61,987 nucleotides of DNA from an uncultured Collinsella sp. (GTDB lineage: Bacteria > Actinomycetota > Coriobacteriia > Coriobacteriales > Coriobacteriaceae): the NCBI GenBank assembly GCA_902479095.1, contig CABSNL010000004.1:1-61987 (forward strand). Direction: 5' to 3'. Shown here one piece after another: positions 15,397 to 24,501 of this stretch; within the stretch, counting starts at the first letter, position 1, and each line of letters opens with the position of its first letter. A program made the position numbers and the translations under genes. Under the pieces are notes generated by a model, which was not told where the DNA came from, did not search any database, and was given only the letters and a program-made list of their open reading frames with translations.

Positions 15397-16120
15397 AGGC
15401 GAGGACTTGGCGCTGGAGCTCGATGAGCTCGGCAATGCCCTTGTCGCCCAAATCGAGCAGGGAATTGAGGCGCTTGCGGTCGAAGGGCGCCTGCTCGCCA
15501 GTGCCCTGAAGCTCGATCATCTCACCGGTATCGGTGGCGACAAGGTTCATGTCGACCTCGGCGTGACTGTCCTCGGAATAATCCAGGTCGAGCAGGGTGT
15601 TGCCGTCGACAACGCCCATGGAAATCGCGGCGACCTGGCCCGTGAGCGGAATGCGCTCGAGCTTACCCGCCTCGACCCACATGGCAAGGGCGTCGTGCAG
15701 CGCCACCCAGGCGCCGGTAATGCTCGCCGTTCGCGTGCCGCCGTCTGCCTGAATCACGTCGCAGTCGACGGTAACGGTGTACTCGCCGAGTGCCTTCATG
15801 TTGACGACGGTACGCAGGCTGCGACCGATGAGGCGCTCGATCTCCATGGAGCGGCCCTTACGCTTGGCGTACTCGCGCTTGCAGCGCTTACCGGTCGATG
15901 CCGGCAACATGGCGTACTCCGCCGTTACCCAACCGGCCTTGGCGCCCTTGCGCCAGCCCGGTACGCCCTCCTCGATGGTGGCAGCGCACAGCACGCGCGT
16001 ATCGCCAAACTCGGCCAGGCACGAGCCGTGGGCGTGCTTCATGACGCCGCGAGTAAGCTTGATGGGGCGCAGCTCATCGGCAGCGCGGCCGTTGGTACGA
16101 TTGACCTGCATATACTCCAT
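15395..16120 (-). CDS. rph: Ribonuclease PH
   Basis: 241 aa, the usual size. Phosphorolytic 3'-to-5' exoribonuclease that trims tRNA 3' ends. Signatures: GSCLAEFGDTRVLCAATIEEGVP, the arginine-rich KGRSMEIERLIGRSLR, and the phosphate/active-site region VDCDVIQADGGTRTASITGA followed by LDLDYSEDSHAEVDMN. The start at 16120 (MEYMQVNRT) has AAAGGA 7 nt upstream; the long in-frame extension lacks family similarity. It lies in the murI-rph-rdgB-dtd run. Its stop codon is built into hairpin copy 2. Confidence 0.95.
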   Translation of the reverse strand: MEYMQVNRTNGRAADELRPIKLTRGVMKHAHGSCLAEFGDTRVLCAATIEEGVPGWRKGAKAGWVTAEYAMLPASTGKRCKREYAKRKGRSMEIERLIGRSLRTVVNMKALGEYTVTVDCDVIQADGGTRTASITGAWVALHDALAMWVEAGKLERIPLTGQVAAISMGVVDGNTLLDLDYSEDSHAEVDMNLVATDTGEMIELQGTGEQAPFDRKRLNSLLDLGDKGIAELIELQRQVLA

Positions 16121-16175
16121 AGAAAAATCCTTTCGGCAAAAGGTGAACGTGAGCCTTTGGTCGGTGACCTTATAT

Positions 16176-17060
16176 CTATTTGAGTTCGTCGATATCGATA
16201 TGCTCAATACTCTTGAGCGGCTGGCCAAAGATAAAACTGCCCGCCACCGCAAACTCGGCAATGTTATCGGCCGTCGTTGCAAAACGATGCTGCGGCTCGG
16301 CTGCGTCGCCCGCCAGCTGCTCGCGGCGCGTGAGAATATCGGTCAGCTCGCGCGTGGTCTCCTCGGCAGAGCTCACCACGCGCACTCCGGGACCCAGCGC
16401 ATGGCGAATAGGCCCCACGAGCAGCGGAAAATGCGTGCAGCCGAGTACCACGGTATCGATGCCGTGGTCGCGCAGCGGTTCAACCGTGGCGCCGACCAGC
16501 GCGCGTACGGCAGGCGTATCAAAGATGTCCTCGTTCTCGAGCCACTGCTCTTGCAGATGCGCGCCCGAGGCGAGCTCGTGCTCAACGACCTCGACAAAGC
16601 TCGAGGCAGGGCAGCCGTATACGTCGACGCCGGCATCCAGGTCCTGAATGGCACGCGTGTAAGCGCCTGAGCGAATGGTGAGGTTGGTGGCGAGCACGCC
16701 CACCCGGCGCGTGCGGGTGCTGTTGATTGCCGCGCGTGCGCCCGGTGCGATCACACCGATGACGGGGACGTCGAGCACCTGCTGGGCCAAACGCAAGGCC
16801 GCAGCGGTCGCCGTATTGCAGGCGATGACCATGATCTTGACGTCGTGCTTCGACAGCCAACGGCCCGCCTGCAGTGCAAACGAGCGCACCTCGTCCTCGG
16901 TGCGGGTGCCGTAGGGGCAGCGCTTGGTGTCGCCAAAGTAGTAGACGGACTCGTGCGGCAACGCCGTTGCGATGGCGCGTGCAACCGTCAGACCGCCCAG
17001 ACCAGAATCGAACACGCCAATCGGGCGCGTGTCGCCTGCCGGATTCTCGATATCGGACAT
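16176..17060 (-). CDS. murI: Glutamate racemase
   Basis: 294 aa. Converts L- to D-glutamate for peptidoglycan in the cytoplasm, a cofactor-independent two-cysteine mechanism. Visible: IGVFDSGLGGLTVARAI, YFGDTKRCPYG, the first catalytic Cys in VIACNTATAAAL and the second in VVLGCTHFPLL. An N-terminal extension of about 12 residues precedes the core. A GGTGAGG motif lies only 2 nt before the ATG, so the start could be slightly different. It neighbours rph downstream and HAD and murE upstream, all on one strand; the grouping with murE suits a cell-wall role. Confidence 0.94.
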   Translation of the reverse strand: MSDIENPAGDTRPIGVFDSGLGGLTVARAIATALPHESVYYFGDTKRCPYGTRTEDEVRSFALQAGRWLSKHDVKIMVIACNTATAAALRLAQQVLDVPVIGVIAPGARAAINSTRTRRVGVLATNLTIRSGAYTRAIQDLDAGVDVYGCPASSFVEVVEHELASGAHLQEQWLENEDIFDTPAVRALVGATVEPLRDHGIDTVVLGCTHFPLLVGPIRHALGPGVRVVSSAEETTRELTDILTRREQLAGDAAEPQHRFATTADNIAEFAVAGSFIFGQPLKSIEHIDIDELK

Positions 17061-17113
17061 TACCTCACCAGATTCTCTCTCGAAAAGATATGGCTCAGAA
17101 CGATAGGGGCGCG

Positions 17114-18025
17114 CTACGAACGGGCCGCGACGAGCAACTCTGCCGTTGCCGCCCAGCCATCGACAATCTTGCCGCGCGTGACGTAGGCGTTATCGCAAGC
17201 ATCCAGGAACTCGGGCGCGCCGGCGCTGGTCAAACCGTTCTCGACCAGGCAGAACGTGCCCACGTGGTCAGCCATGTAGAAGTCGGACTCGGAATCGCCG
17301 AGCGCCAGCGTCTCCTCGCGCTCGATACCCAGGTGCTCACAGAAACGTGCGATGGCAACGCCCTTGTTGAGGCCGGCGGGATTGATGTTAAACGCGCGGC
17401 CATCCTCGACGCGTTCGAGCTCGAGCGTCGTCGGCTTGGACAGATGGGTCAGGTGACCGTTGCAGGCCCAGACCAGGCCACAGCCGGCCTCGTCAAGAAT
17501 GGCCTGGACCTCGTCGTCGGGCACATCACCGCGCATGCCGACGGTGACCTCGCGGTACTTGTAGCCAGTCGACATGTCGTTGTGGTACTCGATCTTATGC
17601 GGCCAGCGAGCGAGAATCTTCTCGCACACGCCGGTCTGCTCGATCACCTGATGCGGCGTGAGGCCGCAGGCGGGGTCGTAGGGCATATCGCCGGTCAGGT
17701 ACTCCCAATCGTTGGCCTTGAGGTCGTACATGACCAGACCACCCATCTCGCCGATGTAGGAGTTGAGGCCGAGCACGCGCGCATCCTCGTGGATCATGGT
17801 GCGGTTGCGGCCCGAGGTGGGAACCACCTGGATGCCGGCGCGGGCAAGTGCCACGACAGCCTCGACGAGCTTGGTCGAGGGGTTGCCGTCGTTGTCGCGC
17901 AGCACGCACGAGCCAGGAGCGAGCATCGTGGCGTCCAGATCGGTAAAGACGTACTTGACCTTGGCAAGACGCTCGCGCATCTCGCCCGAAAGCTCAGCGA
18001 CGGTCGGCAGGGTATTGTGGGACAT
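17114..18025 (-). CDS. HAD-superfamily phosphatase (Cof/type IIB-like)
   Basis: 303-aa predicted phosphatase; substrate unknown. HAD motif I is FTDLDATML (nucleophile Asp in DxDxT), motif II VPTSGRN, a motif III lysine is plausible at NPAGLNKGVAIARF, and motif IV is LALGDSESDFYMA. The cap between motifs II and III (about 60-190) suggests the C2 (type IIB) class, which includes sugar phosphatases. An ATG at 18025 with GGAG 5 nt upstream is preferred over an in-frame GTG two codons earlier. It lies 33 nt after murE and 53 nt before murI, and is likely co-transcribed; a cell-wall sugar phosphate is a guess only. Confidence 0.85.
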   Translation of the reverse strand: MSHNTLPTVAELSGEMRERLAKVKYVFTDLDATMLAPGSCVLRDNDGNPSTKLVEAVVALARAGIQVVPTSGRNRTMIHEDARVLGLNSYIGEMGGLVMYDLKANDWEYLTGDMPYDPACGLTPHQVIEQTGVCEKILARWPHKIEYHNDMSTGYKYREVTVGMRGDVPDDEVQAILDEAGCGLVWACNGHLTHLSKPTTLELERVEDGRAFNINPAGLNKGVAIARFCEHLGIEREETLALGDSESDFYMADHVGTFCLVENGLTSAGAPEFLDACDNAYVTRGKIVDGWAATAELLVAARS

Positions 18026-18058
18026 GGTCACTCCATTACGTAGAAGGGGCTTCTGGTC

Positions 18059-19576
18059 TTAGGCGTCGTACGCCGCAAGGGTGCGCTTGAGAATCGAACC
18101 GTCGCGCTCGCAAGGCTCGGGTCCGTTCTTGCGCAGCATGCGCTCTTCCTCGCCCTTACCGGTCACGATGACCACGGCAGGACGGACGGTTTCGCGCACG
18201 GCAGTCTCGATAGCGGCAACGCGATCAGTCACGATTTGCCAGTTATCATTTCCCTGCGCTTGAACGTTGTGCGCGATCTCGGCGCAAATATCCTCGACGT
18301 TCTCGGGGCCGGGGTCGTCCTCGGTAATCACGATTCGGTCGGCATACTTGCCAGCGGCGATGCCCATCGTGGTGCGTCGATCGACACCCTTACCGCCCGT
18401 AGCGCCAAATACAACCGCCAGCTCGCGCTCGGGATAGTTCTCGCGCAAGTCGCGCAGGAGTGTCTCGAGGCTCATGCCGTTATGTGCAAAATCGACGATA
18501 CCCAAGATTTTGCCCGATACGGACGGATAGAGCTCCATACGGCCGGGAACGAAGACGCCCTCAAAGCCGTGAACGACACCCTCTTCGGAAATGCCCAGGG
18601 CCTCGGCGCAGGCAATAGCGGCAAGCGCGTTGGACACATTGAATTTAACCGGCGTGGGAATCACAATGTCGCGCGTAAAGCGGGGCGTGCGCACCGTTGC
18701 CACCACGCCGCAGTCACCATTACGAATCGCCAGCGCAAGCACGTCGGCACGCTCGTCGGTCAGGGAGAACGTCACCGTACGTTCGCAACGAGATGCCGCT
18801 TCGAGCACGCGATCGACCTTATCCATATCGAGATTGACCACGGCAAAACGGCTCTGCGAGAAGATTTTGAGCTTGCTGGCAAAGTAATCCTCGAGCGTCG
18901 GATGCTCAATCGGCGAAATGTGATCCTCGCCGATATTGGTAAAGGCGCCGACTTCAAAGGCGATCTTGCCTGTGCGCTCGTATTTGAGGCCCTGGCTCGA
19001 TGCCTCCATAACCAGCCACGGGGCACCCGCCTCCGCGGCATGTGCGATGCGAGACTGCAGCAGGAAGGATTCGGGGGTCGTCAGTTTGGAAGGGCCTGCC
19101 TCGATGCCGTCGTCGAACTCAATGCCCGTATTAAGAGCGGGTCGATGACAGCCCGTAAGCTTGGCCTCGTTGGCGAGAATGCCGCGCAGATAAAAGCTGC
19201 AGGTCGACTTGCCCTTGGTGCCTGTGAAGGCGCAGACCTTCACCTTACCCGACGGGTGCCCATAAAAGGCATCTGCCACCACGGCGAGCGTGCGACGAAC
19301 ATCACTCACAATCACCGCGGGAAGATCAACATCGTAATCGACCTCGGAAACGTAGGCCACGGCGCCATCGGCGATTGCCGAAAGCAGGTACTCACGCTTA
19401 AACGCGCGGCCCTTGCAGACAAACAACGTGCCCGAACGCACCTGGCGCGAGTCATCAGTCGCAAACTCAATGCGCTGGTCGCACGAAGCGCTCGGTCTGG
19501 AAACAACAAGGTCATCTTCCTCGAGCAACTCTATATAGCGCATCAGAGTTAGCTTCTCTTGTGTCGGACTCGACAT
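18059..19576 (-). CDS. murE: MurE-type UDP-MurNAc-dipeptide:amino-acid ligase
   Basis: 505-aa Mur ligase that adds the third residue to UDP-MurNAc-L-Ala-D-Glu, using ATP in the cytoplasm. Domains: N-terminal uridine-binding part (DSRQVRSGTLFVCKG, about 38-52), ATPase P-loop AFTGTKGKSTCSFYL, the LNTGIEFDDG/TTPESF region, a central GEDHISPIEHPTLEDYFASK, and the C-terminal domain. The DNPR motif that selects meso-diaminopimelate is replaced by EDDPGPEN, so the donor is probably not mDAP; L-Lys or L-Orn is possible. The start at 19576 has AGAGAGG 7 nt upstream. It heads the murE-HAD-murI-rph-rdgB-dtd run. Confidence 0.88.
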   Translation of the reverse strand: MSSPTQEKLTLMRYIELLEEDDLVVSRPSASCDQRIEFATDDSRQVRSGTLFVCKGRAFKREYLLSAIADGAVAYVSEVDYDVDLPAVIVSDVRRTLAVVADAFYGHPSGKVKVCAFTGTKGKSTCSFYLRGILANEAKLTGCHRPALNTGIEFDDGIEAGPSKLTTPESFLLQSRIAHAAEAGAPWLVMEASSQGLKYERTGKIAFEVGAFTNIGEDHISPIEHPTLEDYFASKLKIFSQSRFAVVNLDMDKVDRVLEAASRCERTVTFSLTDERADVLALAIRNGDCGVVATVRTPRFTRDIVIPTPVKFNVSNALAAIACAEALGISEEGVVHGFEGVFVPGRMELYPSVSGKILGIVDFAHNGMSLETLLRDLRENYPERELAVVFGATGGKGVDRRTTMGIAAGKYADRIVITEDDPGPENVEDICAEIAHNVQAQGNDNWQIVTDRVAAIETAVRETVRPAVVIVTGKGEEERMLRKNGPEPCERDGSILKRTLAAYDA

Positions 19577-19860
19577 ACAAAGACCTCTCTCGCTAAATTC
19601 AGCCTTAAAGGGCAAAAGACGTCCCGCGGCAGAAACGATGAAACATTCTGTATTATCAACCATCCTAATATGCCACCTGGCCTTGCGCGCACTGCAGCCT
19701 TCTAAAAAATTGCATGGACTGCGTCGTGGGTTAATAAATGGCAACAGTGTTCACCCCGCGTAAAAACAAGGAAATCTGGGTGCTATTCTTTATCCAAATG
19801 TCTTGATGTGCCTCATTGACTCACAATGCCGACCCATCATGCCCAAGCAAAGGATTCCAG

Positions 19861-21909
19861 ATGAAACGACACTTCGAACGTCGCCACCGCTCGTCACGCG
19901 TCCAGTTGACCCGGCGCATCGTCTGCGCCTTCGCGACGGTCGTTGTGGCCCTTGCCACCATCATCGGTGCGAGCGGCTGTTCGTCCTCCCAGAACGCCTC
20001 GAGCACCTACACACTCGTCGAGAATGGCAAGTTCACCGTCGCAAGTGACTTGGCCACACCCCCGTTTGAATACGTCAACGATTCCGGCGAAGACCAGGGC
20101 TTTACCTATGAACTCATGGGCATGATCGCAGACGAGCTCGGTCTGGAGCTCAACTACTTGCCGGCGCAAAAGTTCGACGGCATTATCCCCATGGTCAAAC
20201 AGGGTGTAAAGACCGATGTCGGCGCATGTAACATCACGATTACCGACGAGCGCAAGGAAGAGGTCGACTTCACCGACCCCTATATCGACTCCAATCAGGG
20301 CGTCGCAGTTGCAAAGAACACTGGATACGACACGGTCGATAGCCTCAACGCACCGGGCGTCAAAATTGCCGTGCAGTCGGGCACCACGTCCGAGGAGTGG
20401 GCAATCGAGAACCTGCCGCAGGCAACCACCGTCAACTTTGACGACTGGACGGCAGCCTTCACCGCCGTCATGAGTGGTCAGTGCCAGGCGGTCGTATGCG
20501 ACCTGCCCGTTGAGCAGTGGATGGTTTCGAACTCCTTTACCGGTATGGAGATCATCAAAGAGGTTCCGACGGGCGAGCAGTTTGGCATTGCCGTCTCTAA
20601 AGACAACCCCGGGCTGACACAGGCCATCAACGATGCCCTCACCAAGATCAAGAGCTCCGGCGCCTATGACAAACTGTACGAGAAGTGGTTTGGCATGGCA
20701 CCCACGAGCGGGGCCGATAACAAGGATGTCTCGAGTTCAGACGACGCGACGGGCGCTTCACTTGCCGTCACCTCGGCGACCGCCAAGTCAAACGAAGACA
20801 GCGGCAACGGCGTGCTCGGCGGCATCGCAACCCGCCTGACCTGGGAAGCGACAACGGGTAGCGACGAGGGCGACGTTTCGCAAATTGAGTTTGAGCTGCC
20901 CGAGGGCGGATCGTTTGAGAGCACCGATGTTAAGGTCACGCTGCTCGACGGACTGAACCAGACGGGTGTCAAGGCATCGTGCTCGCTGGACGGTTCAAAG
21001 CTCGTCATCAAGTTCGCCGATCCCGTCGCTGCCGGCTCGCAGATTCGCGTTGTCGTCCCCGACGTCGTATTCCCGAGCAACGCGGGTGCCTATGCCGTCA
21101 CCGGCAGCTATGTCGCCGACGGCGACAAGCGAGATCTTCCCGAGAGCCCCACCATCAGCGTCTCGGAGAGCACCATGGTGCAAGAAATCGTCGCCTGGCT
21201 CGATGCCCAGCCTTGGGTTGCCGCGTGGAACTCCAACCCGTTTTTGGGCATGTTCTGCAAGCCGCAGATTATCGTCACCTCAATCGCCTCGCTCTTTAGG
21301 GGCTGGGGCATAGCACTTGCCGTGACCGCTATCGGTTTTCCGCTCGCCATCCCCATCGGCTTGCTGTTTGCCTTTATGAAAATCAGTCATAGTCGTATGC
21401 TGCGCGGCATCGCCGTGACATACATCAACGTCCTGCGTGGAACCCCGCTCTTCCTGCAGATCTACATTGCGTTCTTTGGGTTCCCTATGATCGGTCTCAA
21501 CGTGCCCAATCTGCCGCTCGGCGTTGGCGTGCTCGCCATCAACTGCTCGGCCTATCTTGCCGAGATTTTCCGTGCCGGCATCGAGAGCGTACCGCCTGGT
21601 CAATCGGAAGCTGCCTACTCGCTTGGCATGACTTGGTCCCAAGTTATGTCGCGCATCGTGATCCCGCAAGCCGCACGTTGCGTTATACCGACTATGACCA
21701 GCGAGTTCGTTATGCTGTACAAGGACACGTCGCTGCTTTCGAGCGTTGGCGTCATGGAGCTCATGCTGTTCTCCAAAAACCTCACGGCCACCACGGGCAA
21801 CATTACGCCCTACATTTGCGCCGCACTTTACTATCTGGTCGTGACGATTCCGCTCATCCACATCGTCACCAAGGTGGAGCACCGTCTCGCCGAGCGCAGT
21901 AAGCGCTAA
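19861..21909 (+). CDS. Amino-acid ABC transporter: substrate-binding protein fused to permease
   Basis: 682 aa. Residues 1-40 form a lipoprotein-like signal (hydrophobic core, IGASGC with Cys40). Residues about 48-280 are a type 3 solute-binding domain (LATPPFEYVNDSGEDQGFTYEL, VDFTDPYIDSNQGVAVAKN). Residues about 285-430 form an extra beta-rich, Ser/Asp-rich domain I do not recognise. From about 455 comes a His/Glu/Gln-type permease with four or five helices and the EAA-like stretch AAYSLGMTWSQVMSRIVIPQA. GlnP of lactococci has a comparable fusion. The ATPase needed to power it is not encoded next to it. AAAGGA lies 6 nt before the ATG at 19861. The 284-nt region upstream, shared with murE, must hold both promoters; I could not fix them. 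Confidence 0.88.
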   Translation: MKRHFERRHRSSRVQLTRRIVCAFATVVVALATIIGASGCSSSQNASSTYTLVENGKFTVASDLATPPFEYVNDSGEDQGFTYELMGMIADELGLELNYLPAQKFDGIIPMVKQGVKTDVGACNITITDERKEEVDFTDPYIDSNQGVAVAKNTGYDTVDSLNAPGVKIAVQSGTTSEEWAIENLPQATTVNFDDWTAAFTAVMSGQCQAVVCDLPVEQWMVSNSFTGMEIIKEVPTGEQFGIAVSKDNPGLTQAINDALTKIKSSGAYDKLYEKWFGMAPTSGADNKDVSSSDDATGASLAVTSATAKSNEDSGNGVLGGIATRLTWEATTGSDEGDVSQIEFELPEGGSFESTDVKVTLLDGLNQTGVKASCSLDGSKLVIKFADPVAAGSQIRVVVPDVVFPSNAGAYAVTGSYVADGDKRDLPESPTISVSESTMVQEIVAWLDAQPWVAAWNSNPFLGMFCKPQIIVTSIASLFRGWGIALAVTAIGFPLAIPIGLLFAFMKISHSRMLRGIAVTYINVLRGTPLFLQIYIAFFGFPMIGLNVPNLPLGVGVLAINCSAYLAEIFRAGIESVPPGQSEAAYSLGMTWSQVMSRIVIPQAARCVIPTMTSEFVMLYKDTSLLSSVGVMELMLFSKNLTATTGNITPYICAALYYLVVTIPLIHIVTKVEHRLAERSKR

Positions 21910-21931
21910 CCGCTCATACATAGCATTCGCA

Positions 21932-21976
21932 ACCACGGCCCGCCGCTTCGTCTGAAGATCGGGCCGTGGTTTTTTC
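21932..21976 (+). terminator. Intrinsic terminator of the fused transporter gene
   Basis: A 12-bp stem, AACCACGGCCCG (21932-21943) with 21961-21972, runs into six T, 22 nt past the stop codon. Confidence 0.92.
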
Positions 21977-22100
21977 GGTTCGCTCGGCGCTTATGCCCTA
22001 TCACGAAACAAAAGATTGGCATGATAGTAAAGATTATTTGACATCAGCTGCCACAATCCTTGCGGCAGTACACCTGAGCCGTCAGCAGAAAGGATCTTGC

Positions 22101-23969
22101 ATGTGCGGTTTTGTCGGTTTTACCGGTACAGATGAACAGAGTGAGCTGGTTCTCACGGCTATGATGAATCGCATCATCCACCGTGGTCCCGATATGGGCG
22201 GCCAGCATATCGTCGACAACGTTGCCCTTGGCTTCCGTCGTCTTTCGATTCTTGATCTTTCCGAAGCTGGAGCTCAGCCCATGTCGAGCGACGACGGCAA
22301 GGTCACGATTGTCTTCAACGGAGAGATCTACAACTTCCAGGAGCTTCGCGCCGAGCTGGAGACAGCCGGCTACGCCTTCCACTGCAACGCTGATACCGAG
22401 GTCCTGGTACACGGTTACGAGGAGTGGGGCGAGGACCTGGTCAACCGCCTGCGTGGCATGTACGCGTTCGTGATCCACGACCAGAACAAGAACAAACTCT
22501 TTGGCGCTCGCGACATCTTTGGTATCAAGCCGTTCTATTACTACCAGGCATCCGATGGCTCGCTGCTGTTTGGCTCCGAGATCAAGAGCTTCCTGGACCA
22601 TCCCAAGTTTGAGAAGGCTGTCAACCACGACGCGCTGCGCCCCTACCTGACGCTGCAATTCCCCGCCACGGAGGAGACCTTCTTTAAGGGCGTGTTCAAG
22701 CTTGCCCCGGCGCATTGCTTTACGTATGACCTGACGACCAACACCATGGACATCAAGCGTTACTGGAGCTGTGACTTCACCGACGACAACTCCAAGACCT
22801 TCGATGAGTACGTGGACGAGTGCGACAAGGTCGTGCACGAAAGCGTCGCTGCGCACCGAATCGCCGATGTTAAGGTGGGCTCGTTCCTTTCTGGCGGCGT
22901 GGACTCCAGCTATATTGCCGCCTGTCTCATGCCTGACACCACGTATTCTGTCGGCTTTGATTACAAGAACTTCAACGAGACCAACTACGCCGCCGAGCTT
23001 TCCGACAAGCTTGGCATTAAGAACGTGCGCAAGATGATTACCGCCGACGAGTTCTTCGATGCACTGCCCGATATCCAGTATCACATGGACGAGCCGCAAT
23101 CGAACCTGTCCAGCGTGCCGCTGTACTATCTGGCGCAGATGGCTTCCGAAGAGGTCACCGTCGTCCTTTCGGGCGAGGGTGCCGACGAGCTGTTTGCCGG
23201 CTATGAGTGGTACGAGGACACCCCCGAGATGCGCTCCTTTAAGAAGCGCGTGCCGCTCGGCGTACGTCGCGCCCTGGGCTCGCTCGTTCAGCATCTCCCC
23301 TACTTTAAGGGTCACAACTTCCTAACGAAATGCGCCGAGGTTCCCGAGCGCTGGTATGTGGGTCAGGCAAAGGTGTTCGATCCCTCCGAGGTCGACGAGG
23401 TGCTCAAGCCCGCTTATGACACTGGCAAGAACGCCGCGGAGATGTGCGCCGAGTACTACAAGCAGGTTCCCAACTGCTGCGAGCTTTCCAAGAAACAGTA
23501 TCTGGATATGAACATGTGGCTGCCGGGCGACATTCTGCTCAAAGCAGACAAGATGTGCATGGCGCATTCTCTGGAGCTTCGCGTCCCGCTCCTGGACAAG
23601 AAGGTCATGGAGTTTGCCGAGCACATTCCCGCCAACTACCGTGTTAACGAAGAAGGCTGCAAGCTCGTTCTGCGTCACGCTGCCAACCGCACGCTGCCCG
23701 ACGAGTGGGCAACGCGCAAGAAGGTGGGCTTCCCCGTACCGGTCAAGTTCTGGCTGCGCGAGCAAAAGTACTACGACTACGTAAAGGAATACTTCACCGC
23801 ACCGTGGGCTGCCGATTTCTTTGACACCGATGCGCTCATGAAACTGCTTGACGATCACTTTGAGGGTCGCGCGCTCAACCAGCGCAAGATCTATACCACA
23901 CTGACGTTCCTCATCTGGTATAAGCGCTTCTTTATCGACGAGGACAAGGGCGCCGAAGTCGCCGCGTAA
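22101..23969 (+). CDS. asnB: Asparagine synthase (glutamine-hydrolysing)
   Basis: 622 aa. Makes asparagine from aspartate, ATP and glutamine-derived ammonia. Cys2 (MCGFVGFTG) is the class II amidotransferase nucleophile; RLSILDLSEAGAQPM and VFNGEIYNF follow. The C-terminal synthetase half has the PP-loop SFLSGGVDSSYIA (about 255-267), VVLSGEGADELFAGYEWY, and ADKMCMAHSLELRVPLLD. The ATG at 22101 has AAAGGA 6 nt upstream, and Cys must follow the initiator, so the start is secure. It sits behind a terminator and ahead of tRNA-Val. No T-box is apparent in the leader. Confidence 0.95.
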   Translation: MCGFVGFTGTDEQSELVLTAMMNRIIHRGPDMGGQHIVDNVALGFRRLSILDLSEAGAQPMSSDDGKVTIVFNGEIYNFQELRAELETAGYAFHCNADTEVLVHGYEEWGEDLVNRLRGMYAFVIHDQNKNKLFGARDIFGIKPFYYYQASDGSLLFGSEIKSFLDHPKFEKAVNHDALRPYLTLQFPATEETFFKGVFKLAPAHCFTYDLTTNTMDIKRYWSCDFTDDNSKTFDEYVDECDKVVHESVAAHRIADVKVGSFLSGGVDSSYIAACLMPDTTYSVGFDYKNFNETNYAAELSDKLGIKNVRKMITADEFFDALPDIQYHMDEPQSNLSSVPLYYLAQMASEEVTVVLSGEGADELFAGYEWYEDTPEMRSFKKRVPLGVRRALGSLVQHLPYFKGHNFLTKCAEVPERWYVGQAKVFDPSEVDEVLKPAYDTGKNAAEMCAEYYKQVPNCCELSKKQYLDMNMWLPGDILLKADKMCMAHSLELRVPLLDKKVMEFAEHIPANYRVNEEGCKLVLRHAANRTLPDEWATRKKVGFPVPVKFWLREQKYYDYVKEYFTAPWAADFFDTDALMKLLDDHFEGRALNQRKIYTTLTFLIWYKRFFIDEDKGAEVAA

Positions 23970-24026
23970 GTTTCGTTATGAATTAGCGGTGAACAGCACG
24001 GGGTTTCCGCTATACTCAATCTCTGC

Positions 24027-24102
24027 GGGCGATTGGCGCAACGGTTAGCGCAGGTGCTTTACACGCACAAGGCTGGGGGTTCGAATCCCTCATCGCCCAC
24101 CA
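24027..24102 (+). tRNA. tRNA-Val (anticodon TAC)
   Basis: 76 nt with an encoded CCA (24100-24102). The acceptor GGGCGAT/ATCGCCC is perfect with discriminator A. The anticodon loop TTTACAC gives anticodon TAC. The T arm is GGGGGTTCGAATCCCTC. TATACT at 24011-24016 is a plausible -10. An intrinsic terminator follows. Confidence 0.97.
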
Positions 24103-24111
24103 CTTGATTGA

Positions 24112-24144
24112 AAAGGCTCCCAGCGATGGGGGCCTTTCCTTTTT
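24112..24144 (+). terminator. Intrinsic terminator of tRNA-Val
   Basis: An 11-bp stem (24112-24122 with 24127-24137, one G-T pair) with a GCGA loop is followed by a T-rich run, 10 nt past the tRNA. Confidence 0.88.
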
Positions 24145-24156
24145 GGGCCCATCGCA

Positions 24157-24171
24157 GAGGGATTCGAACCC
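24157..24171 (-). repeat. Inverted copy of the tRNA-Val T arm
   Basis: Fifteen bases, GAGGGATTCGAACCC, are the exact reverse complement of tRNA-Val positions 24077-24091. On the minus strand they read as a T stem-loop preceded by CCCTTGCG. No acceptor or anticodon arm is present, so it is a fragment, possibly an old attachment site or tRNA remnant. Confidence 0.5.
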
Positions 24172-24277
24172 GCAAGGGTGCGGAGCTGAGGAAACGCGCA
24201 AGCGTTTTCCAGCGCAGCACGCGAGGAGCGGAGGCCCGAAGCGAAAGCGGGCGGCGAAATGGACCCTTGGCGAATAC

Positions 24278-24501
24278 CCGTGTACAAAAAATGCCAAATA
24301 TGAGTACTGCTACCTTTTTGGTAGCAGCGTTTTCGAAGTCATGCAAGGCAAATCCGACATTAGAACGACGACTGATAGTCCAGTTAAGCCAATTTAGTTA
24401 CTGCAAAACTGGACATATGTGGCCCAACTCATCTAAAAACGCCCAATTTATATGTTACGAAGTTAGTGCCCGTACTCATATTTGCCACTTTTTGCACACG
24501 G
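24278..24501. mobile_element. MITE-like element with 30-bp imperfect terminal inverted repeats
   Basis: The left end (24278-24307, starting CCGTGTACAAAAA) and the right end (24472-24501, ending TTTTTGCACACGG) match as inverted repeats at 27 of 30 positions. Just inside the left end is a perfect 8-bp hairpin, CTGCTACC-T5-GGTAGCAG (24307-24327). The 224-bp body has no reading frame of note. No clear target-site duplication is visible. Confidence 0.65.

Noticed and set aside
24016..24397. Short frames reading RDSNPQ on both strands
   Set aside because: These come from the complement of tRNA T-arm sequence, a well-known false gene pattern.
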